DNA from: JAPPFW01 sp965231815
Lineage (GTDB): Bacteria; Actinomycetota; Acidimicrobiia; Spongiisociales; Spongiisociaceae
Assembly (NCBI GenBank): GCA_965231815.1
Contig: OZ246890.1
Location: 620,001 to 684,000, forward strand
Reading direction: 5' to 3'
Length of the DNA stretch: 64,000 nucleotides
The number at the start of each line of letters is the position of its first letter. Within the stretch, counting starts at the first letter, position 1. This document shows, one piece after another, positions 33,924 to 42,322 of the stretch. The notes beneath the pieces are model-generated. The model ran no database searches, was not told the origin of the DNA, and saw only the letters and a list, made by a program, of their open reading frames with translations. Made by a program: the position numbers and the translations under genes.

Positions 33924-35030
33924 TTATTCCAAGCTGTCGAGTTTCTCTTGAGCGCTACGCACGGAGAAGCTAACCGCTCGGTCACCAACCCGGTCGCCGT
34001 TCTGGTCCAGTAGCCAGAAGTTGGAGTTGTAGGGTCGGCCGTAATGTTGGTAAACCCGGTTGGTGTCATCCCACAAGTTTGAGAAGGTCAAGTTGTAGCG
34101 GCTTACGAAGCTCGTCCCTCTTGCCTGATTGTTCCAACTAGCCGGGTTGACCCCGATCACGGTCAGCCGGTCTGCGTTCTGTCGAGCGAACTGCTCGACT
34201 TCGGGGGCGTGCCCCCGGCAGACAGGTCACCATTCGGCCCAGAACCAGAGCAGTACAGCGGTGTCACCCGAGATCAGGGAGCGCAGGTTGACGGTCTCAC
34301 CGCTTGCCAGATCGGTCAACTCGACATCGGGAACGTCGCTGCTGATCTCTGCGGTGGCGGCCTGCTGCTTGAGCGACGCCCTGTGCAGGAAGGAGGCCAT
34401 CTGGCCTCTCGTTACCGAATCTTGGGGGCAGTAGCTGAGCGGACTCGTCCTGCACCCGGCGGTGATACCGGCTGCGGCCAGGGCGTTGATATTCGTCTCA
34501 TGGGTATTGCCGCCGGTGTCGGCGAACCCGGCCGGGGCGGCAGGGGCTAGATCGAACGCTCTCACCAGGAAGGTCGCCATATGGCCTCGTGTTACCGAAT
34601 CTTGGGGGCAGTAGCGTAGGGGGCTGGTTTTGCACCCGGCCGTAATATTGCGGATGCCGAGTTGCTCGGTGAATGGCGACCACCAGGCGGAAGAGTCGAC
34701 ATCGGCGAATCGAGAAGTACCACCCGAGGTCGTATCACCGCCGAGTACGCGTACCAACCACACAGCCATTACCCACCGTTTGATGGGATCGTCCGGACAG
34801 AACCGTCCCGTTCCGCATTCGGTGCCATCGAGTACGCCCGAGTCGGCGAGCGCGGTGATGGCGGTCTCGTGGCTGTTGCCGGCCACGTCGGTGAAGTCGG
34901 CGGCGGTTGCGGCGGGAATTGGCACGGTGATCGAAAACAGCAGTGCTAGTACTACCAGCATCGCCGGCCAGGCACGCGAGCGAAGAGGCGTGGATCGTAC
35001 GGCTAAACCTGCCGGATCGGGTGCAGTCAT
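33924..35030 (-). CDS. SLH-thioredoxin fusion, predicted selenoprotein (UPVC)
   Basis: A secreted protein of 368 aa if the in-frame TGA at 34229-34227 is read as selenocysteine. Start ATG 35030 is followed by a signal peptide (WPAMLVVLALLFSITVPIPA, cleavage near ATA-ADF). Three SLH repeats follow, each with a Cys pair (C72/C78, C133/C141, C193/C201). A TlpA/thioredoxin-like domain then begins with VNLRSLISGDTAVLLWFWAE. The next codons are TGG-TGA-CCT-GTC-TGC, that is W-U-P-V-C, where the family has WCPxC. The frame continues for 100 codons with thioredoxin-like sequence (APEVEQFARQNADRLTVIGV; FSNLWDDTNRVYQHYG; FWLLDQNGDRVGD) to TAA at 33924. The only alternative is a protein truncated just at its active site. 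A hairpin lies 9 nt after the TGA. Confidence 0.8.
34202..34229 (-). promoter_or_regulatory. Candidate bacterial SECIS hairpin, SLH-thioredoxin gene
   Basis: Downstream of the TGA, after nine bases, CGGGGG-CACG-CCCCCG forms a perfect 6-bp stem with a 4-base loop starting 16 nt after the TGA. Bacterial SECIS elements are stem-loops right after the UGA with the apical loop about 16-37 nt away. The loop lacks the GU of E. coli fdhF, but SelB specificity varies. Confidence 0.55.
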
Positions 35031-35152
35031 TGTGAGTGCTTTCCTGAACTCTTTCGGGTGTCTTTCGACCACGGAACCCTAGCCTAGTCTCGTTGGCCCG
35101 AGACTTAGCTCCCGTCCATTCGACGATCGACTCGGAAGCGGAGGTGGGAGGT

Positions 35153-36019
35153 TTAGAACAAGCCCTCCACCAGGGCCTCTATCCGGGCCTCGTCATAGGG
35201 TTGGGCGCCGTCGGTGACTCGATTGCCGGACGGGTCGAGGAGGATGAAGTCCGACGTACTCTGCATGCCGTAGTGGTCCCACACGTCCCAGGTGTCGGTC
35301 CACAGCAAGGTGAAGGTCACCCCGGTGTGGGTTACGTAGTTCTGAGCGTCCTCGAAAGTGCCCAAGCCACCTACTCCTACGACGTTGAGCCGGTGGGCGT
35401 TGTTCCGAGCGAACTGCTCGAAGGCCGGGCCTTCGGTCCGGCACGTCTCTCACAACGGGGACCAGAACCAGAACAGCAGCGGCTTGTCACCCGTGGCCAC
35501 CGAACGCAAGTTGACGGTGGCGCCCGTGTGAACGTCGATCATGTCGTAGTCGAGCAGGTCATCTGCCGGCGAGAAGGCGACGGTGGCCGGTTCTTCGACC
35601 ACCGAGACAGAGGTTGTTGTCGACCGAGGAGGCATGGTTGAGGAGGGATTCTCTACCGCAGAGGGAACCGTTACTTCATCGGGGGGCGAGGTGTCCGGAG
35701 TAAGTGTTACAACAGTGGTGCTGTCAGATGGCGCCACCGCTTCGGTGGTTGAAGCGTTAAGGGGTAACGTCGTTGTCGGGACCGGGGAGGGTTCATCATC
35801 CGACGGTGGGGTTACGCTGGTTGTGGTAGCAGACTGGGTTGTCGAGGCGGTAGTTCGAGTCGTGAGGGGAGTGGTGGTCGTGACCACCGTGATCGTATCG
35901 GTAGCTACCGGGGCGCCGGAGTTGTTCGGGACAGGGGTCACCGAAGGCCCGGTGCTTGTCGAGTCACCATTCCCGCTACAAGCCGTTACGAACAACCAGA
36001 AAGCGGCCCATATGACCAC
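35153..36019 (-). CDS. Thioredoxin-like lipoprotein, predicted selenoprotein (UETC)
   Basis: A 288-aa lipoprotein if the TGA at 35452-35450 is selenocysteine (residue 190). The N terminus WAAFWLFVTAC is a lipobox with the lipidated Cys at residue 14. A long Ser/Thr/Pro linker follows, then the thioredoxin-like start VNLRSVATGDKPLLFWFWSP. The codons TTG-TGA-GAG-ACG-TGC give L-U-E-T-C, the UxxC form of the redox motif. Translation continues in frame as GPAFEQFARNNAHRLNVVGV, TFTLLWTDTWDVWDHYG and FILLDPSGNRVTDGA to TAA at 35153. It shares fold and TGA position with the SLH fusion 122 bp downstream in the same direction, so both may be one operon. GTG 36019 is the first usable start; no good ribosome site is visible. 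Confidence 0.8.
35424..35452 (-). promoter_or_regulatory. Candidate bacterial SECIS hairpin, lipoprotein gene
   Basis: Seven bases after the TGA begins GCCGG-A-CC-GAA-GG-C-CCGGC: a 5-bp stem, one A/C mismatch, a 2-bp stem and a GAA loop. The loop starts 16 nt after the TGA, the same distance as in the SLH fusion gene, although the hairpin sequences differ. It begins with G, as preferred in bacterial SECIS searches. Confidence 0.6.
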
Positions 36020-36349
36020 CGACCGAAGGGCCGAGGCGCCACCGGAGCGGACATAGCGGGATTGAGCGGGCTTTCTCAGCTTCGACCATCCTTAGGTGGT
36101 TGGGTGCAGTCTGCCCATGATAGGGATGACTAGAGCTTTCCGCCCTGTGTGAGCGGGCAAGGCCGCACATCCGCCGCTGGGTTTTTCTCCAAACGGACGA
36201 CCTGAATGCCGCCAAGCCATCATCATGTGTAGATCAATGATCGGCAGCAATCACCTGCTAGATTCCTCGACGGGCATGAGCGTGCTCCGGCGATCCGGGC
36301 GATATATAGTTGCCCGGAGAGCTACATCGCTGGAACATGGGAGGTTGCC
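36020..36349. other. Divergent intergenic region before pyrE
   Basis: No gene is supported. It should hold the promoter of the selenoprotein pair (minus) and of pyrE (plus). GGGAGG at 36338-36343 lies 6 bases before the pyrE start. Confidence 0.4.
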
Positions 36350-36934
36350 TTGCCGTCGCAGCGCCGACTGAAGCTCCTGGAAATCCTTCACGAGAAGGCA
36401 CTCGAGAGCCTCGAAAAGCCGATCCGTTTGTCGTCGGGGGCGATGTCCAGCCACTTCGTCGACGGTAAGAAGGCGCTAGCTGAGTGGTCCGATCTCTCCA
36501 CAGCGTCACAGGCGATCACGGAAGCTGTGCAAGAGGCCGGCATCGAGTTCGATGCGGTAGGTGGTCCGACAATGGGCGCTGACGCCTTGGCTGTCGGAAT
36601 CGCAGCAGTCAACAATTCTCGGTGGTTCTTCATCCGCAAGCAACCGAAGGGCCATGGAACCGGCCGCCGCATCGAGGGAGCACCCGTCGGATCGGGCACG
36701 CGCGTGCTGCTGGTCGACGACGTGGTGACCACCGGAGGGTCCATTCTCGAGGCCGTCGACGTGATCAACAAAACAGGCGCCACCATCGTTGGGGTCGTAA
36801 CATTGGTGGATCGAGGAGACTCGGCTGGTCCGATAATCGCTGATCATGACATCGCGTACCTACCCATGGCCACATACGCAGATCTCGGCATCGATCCGGT
36901 GCGTCCTGAAAGAGTCGCTGCAAAAGCCACCTGA
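36350..36934 (+). CDS. pyrE: Orotate phosphoribosyltransferase
   Basis: Catalyses orotate plus PRPP to orotidine 5'-phosphate in pyrimidine synthesis. The 194-aa protein has the type I phosphoribosyltransferase fold. RLSSGAMSSHFVDGKKAL binds orotate, FFIRKQPKGHGTGRRIEG contains the catalytic Lys-rich loop, and VLLVDDVVTTGGSILEAV is the PRPP-binding motif. The length is typical. The TTG start at 36350 has GGGAGG 6 bases upstream; an internal start would cut the family N terminus. It is cytoplasmic and apparently monocistronic here. Confidence 0.9.
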   Translation: MPSQRRLKLLEILHEKALESLEKPIRLSSGAMSSHFVDGKKALAEWSDLSTASQAITEAVQEAGIEFDAVGGPTMGADALAVGIAAVNNSRWFFIRKQPKGHGTGRRIEGAPVGSGTRVLLVDDVVTTGGSILEAVDVINKTGATIVGVVTLVDRGDSAGPIIADHDIAYLPMATYADLGIDPVRPERVAAKAT

Positions 36935-37142
36935 GGAAGGGTTGCAGACCGCCCAGCCCTGCCGCGCTCGACGAGCTCGCGACTTGGTGTCGTGACTTCT
37001 GCTGGGTTGTCTGGGAATACGGACTACTGTGTCCGACTAGCGTTTCCGGTTCCTCTCGTGCTACTGGATAACGGACTTCCGGGAGGGTGCCTTGCCGGGA
37101 TGGCTCTCCTTATCGGACCCGTGTGGGTATTAGGGTGCCCTC

Positions 37143-38546
37143 ATGCGGCCCGTACTCACCTCCGAACAGTCCCGCCACCAGGATGCGATCGCCGACGACC
37201 ATCCCCGCGTCTTGCTGGAGCGGGCGGGCCTGTCGGTGGCGTTGCAAGCAGTGTCGATGGGGGTGGGCTACGGGCAGAGAGTGGCTGTCCTGGCCGGTCC
37301 CGGCAACAACGGCGGGGACGGTTACGTGGCCGCCCGTTACCTGGCCGGTCGAGGAGTGTCGGTCGATGCCTATCCGCTGGTTGAACCGAGGACCGATCCA
37401 GCTGTTTGGGCACTGCGCCTAGCCGAGCGGGAGGGCGTGACGGTGCGGGCGTGGGATGATCCGCGGCCTGCCGATCTGGTAATTGACGCCCTCTTCGGGG
37501 CCGGGTTCCGGGGCCGGTTACCCGACCTGTCGGCGTGGCGAGGGGTTCCGGCCCGCTTGGCGGTGGACGTACCTTCGGGACTCGATGCCACCACCGGAGA
37601 TGTCTCCGCCGGTCTGCTGGCGGCTGACGCCACCGTCACTTTCCACGGTTACCGGGTAGGTCACCTGATCGGGTCGGGGCCGGATGTGTGCGGAAAGGTC
37701 ACCGTGGCGGATATCGGGCTACCGGATGTGGAGCCGGAGTTGTGGCTGTGCGAAGAGGTGGATGCCCCGTTACCCCTACGATGTCGCACCGGTCACAAGT
37801 GGTCGGCCGGGTCGGTGCTGGTCTTGGGGGGTTCCGACGGTCTTGACGGCGCCGCCACCCTGACCGCTCGGGCCGCGTTGCAGGCCGGGGCGGGGGCGGT
37901 CATGATCGCCTGCCCACCGTCCGTCGAGGAGAAGGTACGTTCACCGGAGATCATGACCAGGGCGATCGGCGGTAGCCGCACCCTGTCGCCTCCCGACCTT
38001 GCCCAGGTTCTCGAACTGGCCTCCCGGTTTGATGTCGTGATCATCGGGCCGGGGTTAGGAAGCCACCGAGACCTGGGCGGGTTCGTGACCGGTTTCCTCC
38101 GGTCGTATGACCACCCGGTAGTAGCCGACGCCGACGCCCTGAACGCTCTAGATGGGCCGGAGGGTCTGCAGAGAGAAGGGGAGACGGTGATCACCCCCCA
38201 TTCCGGGGAGTTTTTTCGGCTTACCGGGCGCAACGCTTCCCATGACGAGGCCCTCCGGCTAGCCGACCGTACCGGAGTGACGGTTCTCCTGAAAGGTTCT
38301 CCCACCTTTGTGATGGGTAAGCAGCGCTGGATTGTTAACTCCGGAGGTCCCGAGCTATCCACCATCGGCACGGGTGACGTGCTGGCGGGAATGATCGGCG
38401 CTTTCCGGGCTGCCGGGTTAGAGGCCGAATCAGCCGCCCGGTCAGGGGCCTACTGGCACGGCCGGGCCGCAGCCGACCTGCAACGTGTCCGTACCGTCAC
38501 TGCTGATAAGTTGGTGGACCACATCGGGGTGACCACTCGATGCTGA
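37143..38546 (+). CDS. nnr: Bifunctional NAD(P)H-hydrate epimerase/dehydratase
   Basis: Metabolite-repair enzyme: the N-terminal half epimerises damaged NAD(P)HX, the C-terminal half dehydrates S-NAD(P)HX with ADP. The epimerase part shows LLERAGLSVALQAVSMG, VLAGPGNNGGDGYVAARYLA and AVDVPSGLDATTGD. The dehydratase part shows VLVLGGSDGLDGAATLTARA, PVVADADALNAL, VITPHSGEFFRLTG and ELSTIGTGDVLAGMIGAF. At 467 aa it is the usual length of the fused form. Start ATG 37143; the ribosome site is weak. Confidence 0.9.
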   Translation: MRPVLTSEQSRHQDAIADDHPRVLLERAGLSVALQAVSMGVGYGQRVAVLAGPGNNGGDGYVAARYLAGRGVSVDAYPLVEPRTDPAVWALRLAEREGVTVRAWDDPRPADLVIDALFGAGFRGRLPDLSAWRGVPARLAVDVPSGLDATTGDVSAGLLAADATVTFHGYRVGHLIGSGPDVCGKVTVADIGLPDVEPELWLCEEVDAPLPLRCRTGHKWSAGSVLVLGGSDGLDGAATLTARAALQAGAGAVMIACPPSVEEKVRSPEIMTRAIGGSRTLSPPDLAQVLELASRFDVVIIGPGLGSHRDLGGFVTGFLRSYDHPVVADADALNALDGPEGLQREGETVITPHSGEFFRLTGRNASHDEALRLADRTGVTVLLKGSPTFVMGKQRWIVNSGGPELSTIGTGDVLAGMIGAFRAAGLEAESAARSGAYWHGRAAADLQRVRTVTADKLVDHIGVTTRC

Positions 38547-39184
38547 GCCGACACCGATAGTTAATCGGAGCGGCCGGCGTGAACAGATAGTTAGTTATAG
38601 ACGACGATCCTCGATATCGAAGAGGCTATCCGCTTCGAGAGGTCCCTCTATCCGAAGGCGGCATGAGTTGGCGGCCCTTCTTCGATGCCGGCCTGGTGAG
38701 TCCATCGTTCCGAGACGGAAGTTCGCTGAAGATGGCAGGTAACCACCCACCTCCCGGTGATGCCTCTAGTCGAGACCGCGAAAACCAAACTACCCGGATT
38801 GGACACCTCCGGTGGGTCCCACCCCCAACCGCCGCCTCCTCAGCGTCGAAACGCGTCCCGCTAAACCGTTGCTATGGCACGGGGAACGAACAGAATAATC
38901 CCAACCCCGGTCCGGTCGGTACCTGACCGAACCGTCGGTGCTTTATGGTTACCCACCAGTATGCACAGGAGGTGTGACAGATCCTCCGGCGGTCGGGTCA
39001 CGCTCGTCAGAAAGATTTCGCGGGCGTCCGAACCAGAGCGAAACAACGATTCAATACATTAGCGGCTAGGAACTAATCATCCGGCTCCGCAGGACGACAA
39101 GCTGGTGTCATAGTGTGTCGCCTTGCCGGGTAACGGAGTCCGACCGCTGGCGCAAGAGGTGGAAGATCGACTGTGGTAGGTCGA
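38547..39184. other. Intergenic region with one dispersed repeat
   Basis: No convincing gene in about 640 bp. The segment 38910-38984 is an inverted copy of 45427-45504, described separately. The remainder has no recognised feature. Confidence 0.45.
38910..38984 (-). repeat. Dispersed ~75-bp repeat, copy 1 (copy 2 at 45427-45504)
   Basis: Read on the minus strand, GGATCTGTCACACC, TGCATACTGGTGGGTAACC and GGTACCGACCGGACC line up in order with GGATCTGTCCCAGA, TGCATACTGATAGGTAACCG and GGTACCGAGCTTCGACC at 45427-45504. The copies are in opposite orientation, 6.5 kb apart, both in non-coding gaps. They could be ends of a lost IS or a small palindromic interspersed element. Confidence 0.6.
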
Positions 39185-40210
39185 TCAGTTCCGGATCCAG
39201 CGACTCGCCTTGTAATCCTCGACCCAGCGCCGTGAACTGCGCCACTGACCGTCTGGTCCGCGAGTGGCCTGTAATCGACCGCGAGCGGCGGCGGTTCTCA
39301 GCGCCGGAGCCTTGAGGTCGGAGGTGGCCAGCGCCGCCAGTGGGACTAGACGCGCGGGCCCGGCGACGGCGGGTATCACATGCTGGTACATGGTATCGAG
39401 GATCGCTCGGGCAATTAGCACCGCCAAGGTTCCCGGTTCCCCCGCATCGGCCCGCCGGAGCGCGCGGAGGTAACGGTCCCTATCCCGTTTGTAGATAATG
39501 GCCGGTGGAAAGCCCAGCCGGACAAGGATCAGGTTGAGGACCAATCGCCCGGACCTGCCGTTGCCGTCCAGGAACGGGTGGATCTGCTCGAACCGGCAGT
39601 GCAGGACCGCTAACTGTTCAGAAAAGGTCCGATCATCCGGCTGGAGGGAGTTGGCCTGATCGATCCAGGCCGTCATCTCCGCGGGGACGAGGGGCCATGA
39701 CACGGGGGTCATTCCACCGGGGAAGGGACGGATTTCGTGTTCTCGGTAGGCGCCGGGCGTTTCGGAGTCGCCCGCAGCCGGATGTGGGCTCACGTTCCAG
39801 ACCGGTGTCACCGGTGTCATTGCCTTGTGGTGGATCATCCTCACATCGGCAAGCGTCAGGATAGGATCGGGTGGGGACGATTCCCTCAGAGGCACTACCT
39901 GCCGGTACACCCAATCGGCGGCGTCGGCGTACCCTTTGACCTCCAGATACTCACTCAGCGGTCGATTACCTTCGGCGCGTCCCTCTTCGAGCAGGCGTTC
40001 CACCTCGCGTTGAACCAGGGTGTTACCTTCGATCGCGGTGGAATGATGAACCTCTCCATGCCAGATACGTTTCCAGATTCCGGCCGCCTCGAGCGGAGTG
40101 GGCAGTCCGCCCATTCGATCGTGGAGTTCTCGTACCTGAACCGCCAGCCGCTCATAGATCTGAAGGTGCGAGGGCCTGCCGCGCCGTGGTGTAGATAATT
40201 GTTCGTTCAT
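39185..40210 (-). CDS. Fic-domain protein (AMP transferase family)
   Basis: Fic enzymes transfer AMP or related groups from nucleotides to protein hydroxyls. With ATG 40210 the protein is 341 aa. The signature HPFLDGNGRSGR lies at residues 211-222 and an N-terminal inhibitory motif STAIEGN at 57-63, a class II Fic where the inhibitory helix lies before the Fic core. A C-terminal winged-helix-like region (ALRTAAARGRLQATRGPDGQ) may bind DNA, as in many stand-alone Fic/DOC-like regulators. An earlier in-frame start at 40303 is rejected because the family homology begins near PSHLQIYERLA and an operator-like repeat overlaps 40197-40236. Its own promoter region carries four TTGTTCGG half-sites. 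Confidence 0.85.
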   Translation of the reverse strand: MNEQLSTPRRGRPSHLQIYERLAVQVRELHDRMGGLPTPLEAAGIWKRIWHGEVHHSTAIEGNTLVQREVERLLEEGRAEGNRPLSEYLEVKGYADAADWVYRQVVPLRESSPPDPILTLADVRMIHHKAMTPVTPVWNVSPHPAAGDSETPGAYREHEIRPFPGGMTPVSWPLVPAEMTAWIDQANSLQPDDRTFSEQLAVLHCRFEQIHPFLDGNGRSGRLVLNLILVRLGFPPAIIYKRDRDRYLRALRRADAGEPGTLAVLIARAILDTMYQHVIPAVAGPARLVPLAALATSDLKAPALRTAAARGRLQATRGPDGQWRSSRRWVEDYKASRWIRN

Positions 40211-40351
40211 GGCACTAATAATGATACCGAACAATTTTGCTGGTCGACAGGAGGAGTTCCGACTGGATCGACATGAGTTGATGGGATCGGACTCCCAGGA
40301 CATGTTCCGGGATGAATTGTTCGGTCAAAGCAGAATAAAAGAACCGAACAA
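40197..40351. promoter_or_regulatory. Two inverted repeats of TTGTTCGG upstream of fic
   Basis: AATTGTTCG (40197-40205) with CGAACAATT (40228-40236) is one perfect inverted pair, spanning the fic start. TTGTTCGGT (40317-40325) with ACCGAACAA (40343-40351) is another, 120 bp upstream. Four copies of one half-site suggest cooperative binding by a repressor, plausibly the Fic protein's own C-terminal DNA-binding region. Confidence 0.6.
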
Positions 40352-40473
40352 CCATCACATCCATGTAATTCGTGGAGCGACGGTGGAAATCCCGAGAGAA
40401 GCGCAGTCTCAGCGCTGTCTTGGGATGAACGCTTCGGGCTTGTTAGGTTGATCGGATCGGAGAGGGGAGGTCG

Positions 40474-41460
40474 ATGGCCCCGGCCAAGTACGGGCTCACG
40501 TTATCCAACCGTAGCGTGTTGCTCGGCATGTCCACGGTGAATCAGATGCTCGACCTGGGCGCCAAGGCCGACCGGGCGAAGGTCTGGGATTCGGTGTGGG
40601 TGGGGGACTCGGTGTTCGCCAAGCCTCGACTCGACGCCATGGTGGCGCTGGGGGCGCTGGCGGCCTGTACGGAACGGGTCCGTCTCGGGGTCGGGTGCAT
40701 GGCCAGCATGCCGCTGCGCGATGCCTTGCTGATGGCTTACCAGTGGCTGAGTTTCGACGCCGTATCCGCTGGACGATCCATTTTCGTGGCGTGCCAGGGC
40801 CAGCGGGAGGCGGGAGGAGGCAAGTTCGCGGAGGAGTTCGCGGCCTTCGGTATCGATCCGGGGACCCGGAGCCGCCGCATGGAGGAGGGAATCGAGATAC
40901 TCAGGCTGGTCTCCCAAACGGAGAAGGCCTCCTATGAAGGTACCTACAACCGATTTCAGGACGTTACCGTGCTCCCCCGCCCGGTCCAGCAGCCTCTTCC
41001 GATCTGGGTGACCGCAAATCCGAATCCCGCCTTCCCGAAGCTGGCCGAACGGGCGCTGAGAAGGGTGGCCAGACTGGGTGACGGTTGGATGACCACCGCC
41101 AACACCGCGGACAGCTTCGCCGCCAACCTGGCCGCGATCCGCAGGTACGGGGCAGAGGAAGGCAAGCCCCTGGTGGACGGGTTCGAAGCCTGCCTTTATT
41201 ACAACGTCCACGTCAATGATGACCGGGAACGAGGCTTCGAGGAGGTGGGCGCCTATTTGAAGGACTATTACGGAGTCGACTACGACCGCGATTTCCTGGA
41301 AAGGTGGGTAGCGGTAGGGTCTCCCGAACGATGTATCCGCTTGATCCGGCGATTCGTGGAGGCCGGCGCCACCACGATCACGCTCAGGCTGGTGGGCTAT
41401 GACGAGGCGGCCCAATTCCGGAAGGTCACCGACCAGGTGCTTCCGGCATTGGTGGAGTGA
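40474..41460 (+). CDS. LLM-class flavin-dependent oxidoreductase
   Basis: A 328-aa bacterial luciferase-like monooxygenase, using FMNH2 or F420. The TIM-barrel is visible from VWVGDSVFAKPRLDAMVALG, then RVRLGVGCMASMPLRDALLM and GLRPLPIWVTANPN-type segments (LPRPVQQPLPIWVTANPNPA) and RVARLGDGWMT. The C terminus WVAVGSPERCIRLIRRFVEA is typical. Start ATG 40474 with GGGGAGG 4 bases upstream. It lies 6 bp before the VOC gene, so the two form an operon. The substrate is unknown; the neighbouring hydrolases suggest breakdown of an organic compound. Confidence 0.85.
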   Translation: MAPAKYGLTLSNRSVLLGMSTVNQMLDLGAKADRAKVWDSVWVGDSVFAKPRLDAMVALGALAACTERVRLGVGCMASMPLRDALLMAYQWLSFDAVSAGRSIFVACQGQREAGGGKFAEEFAAFGIDPGTRSRRMEEGIEILRLVSQTEKASYEGTYNRFQDVTVLPRPVQQPLPIWVTANPNPAFPKLAERALRRVARLGDGWMTTANTADSFAANLAAIRRYGAEEGKPLVDGFEACLYYNVHVNDDRERGFEEVGAYLKDYYGVDYDRDFLERWVAVGSPERCIRLIRRFVEAGATTITLRLVGYDEAAQFRKVTDQVLPALVE

Positions 41461-41466
41461 AAGCTC

Positions 41467-42321
41467 GTGATCGAACGTTTCGACCATGCCGTGATCGGGG
41501 TGCCCGACCTCGAGGAGGGGATGGAGGCTTTCGGGTGTCTCGGGTTCGCGGTATCGGAAGGAGGCCGTCACCCATCGCTCGGAACCCGCAATGCGATAGT
41601 CCGCTTCGGCCTTGACTATCTGGAGTTGCTGGCGGTCGAACATCCGGACACCGCCCGCTCCCGGGGCGCGTTCGGGGCCGAGTTGCTGGCTTTCGTGCAG
41701 CGGGACTCGGGTCTGGTGGGGTTCGTTCTGGCGGGTTCCGGACTCCGGCAGGAAGCGGAGGGACTCCGCACGCTCGGCCTCGAGGTGGAAGGGCCCTTCG
41801 AGATGGACCGCATCCACGCGCGTGGAGGGCGGCTGGAGTGGCGACTGGTGCTTCCCGGCGCGTCGCCATGGCGCAAGCCTTGGCCCTATTTGATCGACTG
41901 GATCACCACCTCGACGGAACTGCTCGAATGGGATCCGCCGGGCGACCACGCCTGCGGGGTCACCGGTGTCGGAGGGATTGACCTTGTTGTTGAGGATTTG
42001 GTCTCGGCGGCGGCGATCTACGAGCAAGGGCTCGGCCTGCGACCGGAGCCACACCGACAACGGCCCGCAGCCCGAAGTCGCTACTACCGAGTAGACGGAT
42101 TCCGGTTGGGCTTGCACCAACCGACCGGGACCGGCCGGGTGGCCGAGGAGTTGGAACATCGAGGACCCGGACCGCTCCGGCTGGTGTTGCAAACCGGCGA
42201 TGTCGGCCAGACTGTCCGGGCGCTGGCCCGCCGCCGGGTCCGTTACCGGGAGTCGCCTGCGGGAGTCGATATCGACCCGGACGCGGCAGCCGGGGCCAGG
42301 TTGCGGATCGTCCCCGGTTAG
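41467..42321 (+). CDS. VOC-family (glyoxalase/dioxygenase fold) protein, two modules
   Basis: A 284-aa protein with two vicinal-oxygen-chelate modules. The first begins ERFDHAVIGVPDLEEGMEAF with FGLDYLELLAVEHPD; the second begins GIDLVVEDLVSAAAIYEQGL with YYRVDGFRLGLHQP and ends GARLRIVPG. Metal ligands are plausible (His in FDHAVIG, Glu in DYLELLAVE) but not certain for both modules. GTG 41467 follows the LLM stop by 6 bases, so it is co-translated with that gene. The end is separated by one base from the convergent amidohydrolase. Substrate unknown. Confidence 0.75.
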   Translation: MIERFDHAVIGVPDLEEGMEAFGCLGFAVSEGGRHPSLGTRNAIVRFGLDYLELLAVEHPDTARSRGAFGAELLAFVQRDSGLVGFVLAGSGLRQEAEGLRTLGLEVEGPFEMDRIHARGGRLEWRLVLPGASPWRKPWPYLIDWITTSTELLEWDPPGDHACGVTGVGGIDLVVEDLVSAAAIYEQGLGLRPEPHRQRPAARSRYYRVDGFRLGLHQPTGTGRVAEELEHRGPGPLRLVLQTGDVGQTVRALARRRVRYRESPAGVDIDPDAAAGARLRIVPG

Positions 42322-42322
42322 C

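Noticed and set aside
33924..34160. Separate 78-aa gene downstream of the TGA of the SLH-thioredoxin gene
   Set aside because: Its frame is the continuation of the upstream gene and it begins inside the thioredoxin fold, so reading through the TGA is the simpler explanation.
35583..36056. 157-aa plus-strand frame rich in Val, Ser and Gly
   Set aside because: It is the complement of the Ser/Thr/Pro linker of the lipoprotein gene and has no independent support.
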